From: an uncultured Ruminococcus sp.
Lineage (GTDB): Bacteria > Bacillota > Clostridia > Oscillospirales > Ruminococcaceae
NCBI GenBank assembly: GCA_947176565.1
Contig: CAMWRC010000045.1
Coordinates: 1 to 7,912 of the forward strand
Reading direction: 5' to 3'
Length of the DNA: 7,912 nt
In this document: positions 1-5,502 of the stretch, in pieces
Layout of the letters: each line of letters starts with the position of its first letter
How positions within the stretch are numbered: position 1 is the first letter of the stretch
Position numbers and translations under genes: made by a program
Notes under the pieces: model-generated
Told to the model about the DNA's origin: nothing
Databases searched by the model: none
The model's input: only the letters and a program-made list of their open reading frames with translations

Positions 1-948
1 CATAAGGCACGTCTTGAAGCTGAAAAAGCCAAGAAAGCCGAACAGGAGCGCCTTGAAGCTGAACGCAAAGCCGCTGAAAATGCTACAAATGCAACGCTCA
101 GTGCATCTGATAATTTTTCCATAGAGGAAATAAAAGACGGACCGGAACGTTCCTGTAATTCCGGAAACAAATCAGAAAATAACGAACCGAAAGAAGTTTC
201 CGGCGGATTTATTGAATTGTTCAAGCATATACTCAACGAAGACCCCGACGAAATAATCAATCAGCAGAATGATTCTACAGAACAAGATGAAAAACGACGC
301 AAAAAGAAATTAAAAAGAACTGCATACTCTGTTTTCGGCGTAATATTTGCTGTATTTGCCTGTATAGGACTGATTGCTGTTGTTGCTAAGGGAATTGACA
401 TGATTGGCACTTTCAAATCCAGAGACCCTAACAGGGAAAACTTTGAGAAATTCCTGTATCCTGCCGTAATTATGGATATTGAATCATTTGAAACTCCTGC
501 CGAACTTACTTCTGAACAGATACTTACCGCTGCCATATGGTCAATGATTATGACTGACGGTATCACCGAACAGTATGAACTTACATTTGATGTTGTAATG
601 ATACCAGCAGCTGATGTTGAAGCATATGCTGTTAAGCTTTTCGGAAATGAACTTCCGGAACTTGTACACACAACAGTCGGACCTGCTGAATCACGGTTCT
701 ACTACAATGAGGAGACACAATTATATAATGTTCCGGTTGCTCCTGTTACACATACCTATTCGCCGGAGGTACGCGGAGCTACAAAAAGCGGAGACGATTA
801 TATACTTGTTGTTGACTATATTGACGAACTTCCGGCATGGCTTCCGAGGACCTCCTCAAAATCCGTGGAATTTGTTATTACATCGACCGACAACGGTTAT
901 CATCTCAAATCAATGAAAATACTTACAACCAGCACCAATACTGTCTGA
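1..948 (+). CDS. Single-pass membrane protein of unknown function (5' end missing)
   Basis: The frame is open from the first base, so the true start lies upstream; 315 residues are visible. A TTG at 217 could be read as a start, but it has no ribosome binding site and the frame continues in sensible coding sequence before it, so I treat it as internal. Visible residues 2-27 are an Ala/Glu/Lys/Arg-rich helical, probably coiled-coil stretch, followed by a polar acidic linker. A basic cluster KRRKKKLKR (about residues 98-106) precedes one hydrophobic helix (about 107-131). By the positive-inside rule the N-terminal part is cytoplasmic and the last ~185 residues are outside. That domain has mixed alpha/beta character, with no cysteine and no motif I recognise. 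A hairpin terminator follows directly, so this is the last gene of its transcript. Function is unknown; an envelope or signalling role is only a guess from topology. Confidence 0.85.
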   Translation, partial: HKARLEAEKAKKAEQERLEAERKAAENATNATLSASDNFSIEEIKDGPERSCNSGNKSENNEPKEVSGGFIELFKHILNEDPDEIINQQNDSTEQDEKRRKKKLKRTAYSVFGVIFAVFACIGLIAVVAKGIDMIGTFKSRDPNRENFEKFLYPAVIMDIESFETPAELTSEQILTAAIWSMIMTDGITEQYELTFDVVMIPAADVEAYAVKLFGNELPELVHTTVGPAESRFYYNEETQLYNVPVAPVTHTYSPEVRGATKSGDDYILVVDYIDELPAWLPRTSSKSVEFVITSTDNGYHLKSMKILTTSTNTV

Positions 949-955
949 AAACGAC

Positions 956-993
956 GGCACATCGGGGAAAATCTGATGTGCCTGAATTTTTTT
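956..993 (+). terminator. Rho-independent terminator of the upstream membrane-protein gene
   Basis: GGCACATC (956-963) pairs perfectly with GATGTGCC (975-982) around an 11-nt loop, and a run of seven T follows at 987-993. It begins 8 nt after the TGA stop. The T-run starts 4 nt after the stem, slightly further than ideal. Confidence 0.8.
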
Positions 994-1020
994 GAAAAAT
1001 TTTCAAATTTTTTTGAAAAA
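985..1020 (+). repeat. 15-bp direct repeat of A/T-tracts, 21 bp apart
   Basis: AATTTTTTTGAAAAA occurs at 985-999 and again at 1006-1020, so the copies are offset by 21 bp, two helical turns. The sequence between them also makes a perfect palindrome, TTTGAAAA-A-TTTTCAAA (991-1007). The block overlaps the T-tract of the preceding terminator and ends 4 bp before the -35 box of the tRNA promoter. It is probably intrinsically bent and may act as an UP element. Confidence 0.75.
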
Positions 1021-1053
1021 GGGCTTGACAAATCTGTTTTTATATGGTATAAT
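1003..1053 (+). promoter_or_regulatory. Consensus sigma-70-type promoter with UP-like element for the tRNA-Leu gene
   Basis: TTGACA at 1025-1030 and TATAAT at 1048-1053 are both perfect hexamers with an ideal 17-bp spacer. Just upstream, 1003-1023 resembles the bacterial UP-element consensus: AAA, then a run of seven T, then AAAAA. Transcription should start near 1060, giving a leader of about 33 nt before the mature tRNA. This is the architecture expected of a strong stable-RNA promoter. Confidence 0.9.
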
Positions 1054-1092
1054 ATATGAGCAGTCGGGAAATGATTGTTAAATAGTGTTGAT

Positions 1093-1177
1093 GCGAGTGT
1101 GCTGGAATAGGCAGACAGGCACGTTTGAGGGGCGTGTGTCGAAGGACGTATGGGTTCAAGTCCCATTACTCGCACCA
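1093..1177 (+). tRNA. tRNA-Leu (anticodon GAG)
   Basis: A full class II tRNA cloverleaf can be drawn. The acceptor stem GCGAGTG (1093-1099) pairs with TACTCGC (1167-1173), with one G-U pair. The D stem is CTG/CAG (1102-1104, 1116-1118) and the D-loop contains GG. The anticodon stem is CACGT/GCGTG (1120-1124, 1132-1136), with loop TTGAGGG and anticodon GAG at 1127-1129. The long variable arm (1137-1149) has a four-pair stem including one G-U pair and a GAAG loop. The T stem ATGGG/CCCAT (1150-1154, 1162-1166) encloses TTCAAGT. The discriminator base is A1174 and CCA is encoded (1175-1177). The long variable arm and A discriminator fit leucine. It reads CUC and CUU codons. It stands alone with its own promoter and terminator, not in a tRNA cluster. 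Confidence 0.97.
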
Positions 1178-1178
1178 G

Positions 1179-1207
1179 AATCCTTACCTTTATGGTAAGG
1201 ATTTTTT
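1179..1207 (+). terminator. Rho-independent terminator of the tRNA-Leu gene
   Basis: AATCCTTACC (1179-1188) and GGTAAGGATT (1194-1203) form a perfect 10-bp stem with the 5-nt loop TTTAT, followed by TTTT. It starts two bases after the tRNA CCA end, so the transcript is monocistronic. Confidence 0.9.
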
Positions 1208-1225
1208 GTTTATATAAATATTCCC

Positions 1226-1246
1226 GTTCAGTATCTCATACCGAAC
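1226..1246. repeat. Imperfect dyad between the two convergent terminators
   Basis: GTTC-A-GTAT (1226-1234) pairs with ATAC-C-GAAC (1238-1246): eight pairs with one central mismatch and a 3-nt loop. It is not followed by a T-run on either strand, so it is not a terminator itself. It sits between the tRNA and cel48A terminators. Confidence 0.4.
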
Positions 1247-1253
1247 AGACTAA

Positions 1254-1289
1254 AAAATACACCCTGCGTTTTACCGCAGAGTGTATTTT
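1254..1289 (-). terminator. Rho-independent terminator of cel48A (possibly bidirectional)
   Basis: On the minus strand, AAAATACAC-T-CTGCG pairs with CGCAG-G-GTGTATTTT around a 6-nt loop: 14 base pairs with one internal mismatch (C1263/A1280). The descending arm runs into a T-tract (TATTTTTTAG on the minus strand). It lies about 30 nt downstream of the cel48A TAA. On the plus strand it ends in TATTTTATT, so it could also back up termination of the convergent tRNA transcript. Confidence 0.88.
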
Positions 1290-1320
1290 ATTATCTATTG
1301 AACTGATTCAGACAAATCGA

Positions 1321-3849
1321 TTAATTAGTAGCAAGTGCGTTGTGTCTTTCATTTGTCATTGGCCATTCAGAAGATTCGAACAGACCAGCATCCCACATCT
1401 GGATTGAAAGTGCATCAACAGCTGAAAGACCTTCGCCGTGGTCAACAACGTCAGCATTGATAAGACCCTGAGGCTCAATCTCATACTTATCCTTGTTTCC
1501 GAGGTACTGGAGAATAAGTGTAGCATCAGCTACTGTTACAACGCCGTCAACGTTAGCATCGCCCCAGAGAGTAGCCTCTAAATTTTCACCAGGCTCTGTT
1601 GTAGTCGGAGGAGTAACATTGCCCTCATCTTCTGCGAGCGGCTTAACCTCAGGATAGAGAAGTGCCATTGTACCTGTTGTCATGAGAGTATCGCCCATGT
1701 GCCAGAATCTGTGGAGCTTGAATGTGTAATCATCTGTTGCACCTGTAGCATCATAAACAGCCTTACACTCATTGTACATATCAACTGTGGAATACTTCTC
1801 ACGGATAGAGCTGAATGTAGCACCGGATTCAAGCTTAGAACCGTCAGGCATTGTGCCGTGGTAATCAGCCGGAATATAAACATCCTGCTCAAATACTCTC
1901 TTGAGTGAACCGTTGTGGTCTTCGTAAGCAAGACCGATTTCGTCACGTGCGTTGTTCCACTGGAGGCTCATGAGCTTGTTAGCTGTGTAGAGAGCCTTTT
2001 CGCCGAGTGTTGAACCATTCGGATTTGTAGCAGCAGATGCAGGAGTTCCCTTAGTAGCAGCGTAGAAGATAAGAGTATTACAGAGTGAAGATACACAACC
2101 GATATCTCCCTGACCGTAGCCTGTGATTGTGCAGGTAAGACCGCTGTTTGCATTCGGGTCATATGTTCCTGTCCATGTCTTAGGCTGACCGCTCCAGTCG
2201 AGGTTAGACGGAATAGCGTACTTCATTATTGTACCGTCCTCAGCAGCATAGTCGAACTGAGTATTTTTAAGGAACCACTCAACCCATCTTGTAACGAGTG
2301 AATCGAGAGCCTCTTCAAGTGAAAGTCCGCCGTATGTCTGGCTTGACTGGTCACCGCTCTGAGCTATCAAATCGCTGTTGGAAGCAACATAGTAGTAAAG
2401 CTCAGCAAGACGCTGTGCAGACCATACCTGGTTACCAATCCAGTGGTTTGAACCTGGGTCAGCATATACAGGGTGTTCAACATATGCCATATCATAGAAT
2501 GTTGATTCGTCTGTGTACTTCTCGTATCTACCGTTCTTGGAGTTTGTACAGCCGCCTGCGAACGGACCGTCAGCAGACTGGAGCCAGAGATACATTTCAA
2601 TCTGTCTCTGGAGTGACTTCTCATAGTCAGCCTTAGCACCATTTGACTTCATACCCTTGCTGATTGCCGGATCATATGCGAGAGCATAAGCAGCAAGCGG
2701 GTTCTGATAGAACTGATGTGAGTGTGAGCAGCCAATCTGCCAAGCCCACTGATAGTTACCATAGCTTGCCTGGAGAGCTCCGCCCCATGATGTATACCAA
2801 GCCATAAGGAAGTGCTGACCTTCGATGCTGGAGCCTGCCTGTGTATTCTGACAGCCGATTGGCTTGTAGTACTTATCAAACATGTCGTTACGGCACTGGT
2901 CACCCATTTTACCAGCAAGGCTTGAAAGTTCGCCTGTATTGAGTCCGAACTGATTTGCAAAGTAGATAGCCTGGATAGCACGGTCTTCAGCGTCAGGAGC
3001 GTTTGTGAAAGCGTACTGCTTCGGAACCTGACCTACGCCGTTGAAGATACCCTTGATACCGGAACCGTTATCCTGGTCCTTCATCTCCGTCATACCGTAC
3101 TTAAGTTCTTCGAGACATGGCTGCGGAACTGTTTCGAAACATGATTCCTCTTTACCACGCTGGAAAGTATTGATGAATGTAAACTGACCTTTGCCACCGC
3201 CGAAACCGTACCAGTCGTCAACGTCTCCGAGCCAGTGCATGAGGTAGTAACCGTTATCGTTGCCGTAAGCTGTCTTCATGTCGTTGAAAATCGGGTTTAC
3301 AGCGTCTCCGCCGTACTGCGGTACAGGGTAATCGCTCGGAAGGTCGCCTTCAGCAGCCGGGTCAGCCTTAAGTCTTTCAAGCTTCCAGATTGAGCCATAG
3401 TCTGTGTTTGCGCCGTAAGCATTCTTGGACCAGCCAGGAATGATAGCTTCAACGGTGTGCCAGCCTTTTTCAAGGTCTTTGCTTGAAGCGTTGATTATTC
3501 CCTTATCAGCGAGAACGTCGTGCATAGCTGTAATCCAAGCCATGTATGACATAGCCTCAGATGTTGTCTCATGACCGTAGTCAGGAGCTTCAACGCAGAG
3601 TTCCTCAACTGAGTGGTAAGGAATACCGAAAGAATCGCCGTTTGTCTTGTCGCTCATATAGCCGTTAGCAACACCATTAGTGATAACGTCATCGTAGAGT
3701 GACTCGAACATTGCAGCATAGGACTCATTTGCGCCGCCCTCAGTAGCATATTCAGTAGCTGCTGAAGCGAAAGCAGGAATGATAGCTGTAGCTGACATAG
3801 CAGCTGCAAGGATTCCGCTTGTAAGCGCCTTGTTCTTCTTGCTTATCAT
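1321..3849 (-). CDS. cel48A: Cellulosomal GH48 exo-cellulase (cellobiohydrolase) with C-terminal dockerin
   Basis: 842 residues. Family 48 enzymes are secreted, processive, inverting cellulases releasing mainly cellobiose from cellulose chain ends. Residues 1-31 are a signal peptide (KKNK, hydrophobic core, AFASA). The catalytic domain spans about 37-735. VEAPDYGHETTSEA carries two glutamates, E87 and E98, spaced like E44 and E55 of Clostridium cellulolyticum CelF, where E55 is the proposed general acid. WYGFGGG and FINTFQRGKEES are also typical. A short PPTTTEPGEN linker (about 737-760) leads to a dockerin (about 761-824): repeat 1 is DANVDGVVTVAD (D764, N766, D768, D775), repeat 2 a 13-residue loop ending at D812. 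Eighteen residues follow. There is no CBM, so substrate targeting presumably comes from the scaffoldin. The start is fixed by GAGAGGGG 9 nt upstream and the signal peptide. Nearly all lysine codons inspected are AAG, unlike the AAA-rich neighbours, suggesting high expression. Confidence 0.97.
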   Translation of the reverse strand: MISKKNKALTSGILAAAMSATAIIPAFASAATEYATEGGANESYAAMFESLYDDVITNGVANGYMSDKTNGDSFGIPYHSVEELCVEAPDYGHETTSEAMSYMAWITAMHDVLADKGIINASSKDLEKGWHTVEAIIPGWSKNAYGANTDYGSIWKLERLKADPAAEGDLPSDYPVPQYGGDAVNPIFNDMKTAYGNDNGYYLMHWLGDVDDWYGFGGGKGQFTFINTFQRGKEESCFETVPQPCLEELKYGMTEMKDQDNGSGIKGIFNGVGQVPKQYAFTNAPDAEDRAIQAIYFANQFGLNTGELSSLAGKMGDQCRNDMFDKYYKPIGCQNTQAGSSIEGQHFLMAWYTSWGGALQASYGNYQWAWQIGCSHSHQFYQNPLAAYALAYDPAISKGMKSNGAKADYEKSLQRQIEMYLWLQSADGPFAGGCTNSKNGRYEKYTDESTFYDMAYVEHPVYADPGSNHWIGNQVWSAQRLAELYYYVASNSDLIAQSGDQSSQTYGGLSLEEALDSLVTRWVEWFLKNTQFDYAAEDGTIMKYAIPSNLDWSGQPKTWTGTYDPNANSGLTCTITGYGQGDIGCVSSLCNTLIFYAATKGTPASAATNPNGSTLGEKALYTANKLMSLQWNNARDEIGLAYEDHNGSLKRVFEQDVYIPADYHGTMPDGSKLESGATFSSIREKYSTVDMYNECKAVYDATGATDDYTFKLHRFWHMGDTLMTTGTMALLYPEVKPLAEDEGNVTPPTTTEPGENLEATLWGDANVDGVVTVADATLILQYLGNKDKYEIEPQGLINADVVDHGEGLSAVDALSIQMWDAGLFESSEWPMTNERHNALATN

Positions 3850-3992
3850 TGTTTTTAACCCCTCTCAATAAATATAATTGGTTTAGAAAAATGGTGAACC
3901 CCAGCCTCACGCGGCATGGGGGGACGTATACGAAAATACTTCGTACACTGTGCGAAGCTGCGGAGCTTTCACACAATTCTCAAACTATTTTC
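3850..3992 (-). promoter_or_regulatory. Structured 5' leader of cel48A mRNA with three adjacent hairpins
   Basis: From the predicted start near 3992 to the ATG there are about 140 untranslated nt. Read in mRNA direction, hairpin 1 (3974-3950) pairs GUGUGAAAGCU with AGCUUCGCAC around CCGC, with one bulged A. Hairpin 2 (3948-3926) is a 9-bp stem, GUGUACGAA/UUCGUAUAC, with a 5-nt loop. Hairpin 3 (3921-3899) pairs CCCCAUGCC with GGCUGGGG around GCGUGA, with one bulged U. Hairpins 1 and 2 each contain a G-U pair that would be A-C on the opposite strand, so the fold suits the cel48A transcript. A 32-nt A/U-rich stretch then leads to the ribosome binding site. I do not recognise a known riboswitch class. 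The role could be mRNA stabilisation or translational control. Confidence 0.6.
3859..3866 (-). promoter_or_regulatory. Ribosome binding site of cel48A
   Basis: On the minus strand GAGAGGGG lies 9 nt before the ATG whose bases are 3849-3847. It fixes the start. The GGGG part is complementary to the C-run (3923-3918) in the third leader hairpin. Confidence 0.85.
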
Positions 3993-3998
3993 AATAAT

Positions 3999-4027
3999 AT
4001 TATAAAGCAAATTTCATTAATTGTCAA
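3999..4027 (-). promoter_or_regulatory. Consensus sigma-70-type promoter of cel48A
   Basis: On the minus strand TTGACA (4027-4022) and TATAAT (4004-3999) are perfect hexamers with a 17-bp spacer. Transcription should start near 3992. The DNA upstream of the -35 box is AT-rich. No operator-like dyad overlaps the hexamers, so no repressor site is evident. Confidence 0.9.
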
Positions 4028-4381
4028 CAGCTTGGAGTATTTTAAATATATTGCTGATAATTTTTTGGTGTATTGCACAATTACGGAAATGTTTTTTGTA
4101 TATTTTGTCCATTGACTTATTTCTGAGGGAATCAAGTTTAAGTACGCATAATGAACAAAAAAATAAATTTAATATTAGTGCAATAATTCATCTTATATAC
4201 AATGTGCTTTCACAAATTTCACACACAGTTGATGTAGAATTTTTTATGATTTTGCACAGCTGTTAAAAATTTCATATCCGCGATTTAACAGATTATACAT
4301 ATTTCATTCATCTCACGTACATATTTATCTGCGATAATATATTAGTATGTGCAGTCTGAAATATTACTTTATTATATACCG

Positions 4382-4391
4382 GCTGTACAGC
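4382..4391. repeat. Perfect 10-bp palindrome GCTGTACAGC
   Basis: GCTGTACAGC reads the same on both strands and lies about 86 bp before the ABC ATPase start. It may be a small operator half-site pair or chance. No second copy was seen in the window. Confidence 0.35.
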
Positions 4392-4423
4392 ATAAAAATT
4401 TATATTCGGGTCTTACATTATCC

Positions 4424-4456
4424 GGAATCTTTATACTGTGATAATAAATAGATTCC
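4424..4456. promoter_or_regulatory. Inverted repeat flanking a -10-like sequence upstream of the ABC operon
   Basis: GGAATCT (4424-4430) and AGATTCC (4450-4456) are perfect inverted 7-mers separated by 19 bp. The gap holds TATACT (4432-4437) and TGTGATAAT (4437-4445), the only -10-like sequences near the operon. The dyad ends 7 nt before the ribosome binding site. It could be an operator or an mRNA hairpin with a large loop. The evidence is position and symmetry only. Confidence 0.35.
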
Positions 4457-4463
4457 CGAAAAG

Positions 4464-4469
4464 AAAGGA
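4464..4469 (+). promoter_or_regulatory. Ribosome binding site that sets the ABC ATPase start
   Basis: AAAGGA lies 7 nt before ATG 4477. An in-frame GTG at 4438 would add 13 residues but has no ribosome binding site, and the added residues lie before the conserved N-terminal beta strand of ABC ATPases. The ATG is preferred. Confidence 0.8.
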
Positions 4470-4476
4470 AAAGCTC

Positions 4477-5502
4477 ATGGTTACTATTGAAAAACTCACA
4501 AAGTATTACGGCAGCAACCGCGCTGTAAACAATATAAGCTTTACAATAAATGATAATGAGATTCTCGGATTTCTCGGTCCTAACGGCGCAGGAAAATCTA
4601 CAACTATGAATATGATTGCCGGATTTCTGCCAATGACCGCAGGAAAAGTCACCATCTTCGGCAGCGACATCACGAAAGAACCCGTGAAAGCTAAAAAAAA
4701 TATCGGCTATCTCCCTGAAATTCCGCCGGTTTATCCGGATATGCGCGTAAGGGAGTATCTTTCGTTCTGCGCCGGTCTGAAACGGATTCCTGCGGCGAAA
4801 AAAAGCGATGAAATCAAGCGTGTTATGGAACTCCTCAAAATCACGGACGTAAAGGACAAGCTTATCAAAAATCTTTCAAAAGGATATAAACAGCGTGTCG
4901 GATTCGCTCAGGCTCTGCTCGGAAATCCTAAATTTCTGATTCTCGATGAACCTACAGTTGGTCTCGACCCGAAACAGGTAACCGAAGTAAGAGAAATTAT
5001 CAGGAATCTTAAAAAAGAACATTCCGTAATTTTCAGTTCGCATATACTTTCAGAAGTCAGCGCAGTCTGCGACAGAGTTGTAATAATCAACAAAGGCGAC
5101 ATTAAAGCTGTCGATACTATCGAAAATCTTGAAAATTCCCTCGGCGGCAGCCTAATTCTCCACATCAAGATAAAAGGAAACAGAACAACCGCCGCAAATA
5201 TCATAGAACTCACAAAGGGTGTTGAGGAAATCTCAAAAATTGATGCCGAGGGCAACGATTTCTTTGATTTCACAGTACAGCTCAAAAACGGCTGTAATGC
5301 CGACGATATACGGACGTCAGTAATGACTGAACTCCTGAAAAACAACATTATGATTTCCGAAATATTTACCGAGAAACCTGACCTTGAATCCATTTTCATG
5401 AAGCTTATAAACAGTACCGGCTCAAAATCGGGCATAGAGGAGCTTTACGACGAGATAAAAGCGGAAAATCCTGATAATCTCGATAAAAAGGAGGATAAAT
5501 AA
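4477..5502 (+). CDS. ABC-2 type transporter ATP-binding protein (GldA/CcmA-like)
   Basis: 341 residues from ATG 4477. It is the cytoplasmic ATPase that powers the permease encoded next. Motifs in order: Walker A GPNGAGKST (34-42); YLPE (78-81) at the Q-loop, with glutamate in place of glutamine, a common variant in this subfamily; signature NLSKGYKQR (132-140), a variant of LSGGQ; Walker B FLILDEP (153-159); D-loop GLDP (162-165); and switch histidine H189 in FSSH. The ~120-residue C-terminal extension ending in a DLESIFMKL-type motif is typical of ABC-2 exporters and gliding-type GldA proteins. The last ~25 residues are charged and divergent. It opens the operon, and its TAA shares one base with the next ATG, implying translational coupling. 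All catalytic motifs are intact. The substrate cannot be inferred. Confidence 0.93.
   Translation: MVTIEKLTKYYGSNRAVNNISFTINDNEILGFLGPNGAGKSTTMNMIAGFLPMTAGKVTIFGSDITKEPVKAKKNIGYLPEIPPVYPDMRVREYLSFCAGLKRIPAAKKSDEIKRVMELLKITDVKDKLIKNLSKGYKQRVGFAQALLGNPKFLILDEPTVGLDPKQVTEVREIIRNLKKEHSVIFSSHILSEVSAVCDRVVIINKGDIKAVDTIENLENSLGGSLILHIKIKGNRTTAANIIELTKGVEEISKIDAEGNDFFDFTVQLKNGCNADDIRTSVMTELLKNNIMISEIFTEKPDLESIFMKLINSTGSKSGIEELYDEIKAENPDNLDKKEDK

Larger units (their letters stand above)
4028..4476. other. AT-rich intergenic region between divergent cel48A and the ABC operon
   Basis: About 450 bp with no credible gene. The short open frames here start at TTG or GTG, or at an ATG inside the cel48A leader, lack a ribosome binding site and have AT-driven, low-complexity composition. 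No consensus forward promoter was found. The best -10-like sequence is TATACT at 4432-4437, with no good -35 at 16-18 bp. Two dyads are present: a 10-bp palindrome at 4382-4391 and a 7-bp inverted repeat at 4424-4456. Both are listed separately and may mark operon control. Confidence 0.6.

Noticed and set aside
217..948. TTG at 217 as the true start of the first gene
   Set aside because: The frame is open to base 1 with protein-like sequence and there is no ribosome binding site before 217.
900..1175. Minus-strand open frame of 91 codons beginning MRVMGLEPIRPS
   Set aside because: It is the antisense of the tRNA-Leu gene and its promoter; such MGLEPIRPS-like peptides are a common artefact of tRNA genes.
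1150..1177. tRNA-Leu 3' end as an integration (att) site
   Set aside because: No integrase, no repeated tRNA 3' end and no island-like genes are visible in the window.
1150..1407. Plus-strand open frame of 85 codons starting inside the tRNA
   Set aside because: It runs through the tRNA 3' end, two terminators and the antisense of the dockerin, with no ribosome binding site.
3885..3921. Hairpin 3 of the cel48A leader as an attenuator terminator
   Set aside because: The nearest U-run (five U) begins about 8 nt after the stem, too far for a normal intrinsic terminator.
3899..3974. cel48A leader as a cyclic-di-GMP or other known riboswitch
   Set aside because: I could not find the conserved core bases of a class I know; only stem-loops are evident.
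3849..4266. Short plus-strand open frames in the cel48A leader and intergenic region
   Set aside because: They overlap the cel48A promoter and leader, have no ribosome binding sites, and their composition reflects AT-rich noncoding DNA.
4438..4476. GTG start at 4438 for the ABC ATPase
   Set aside because: There is no ribosome binding site; ATG 4477 has AAAGGA at ideal spacing and matches the family N-terminus.
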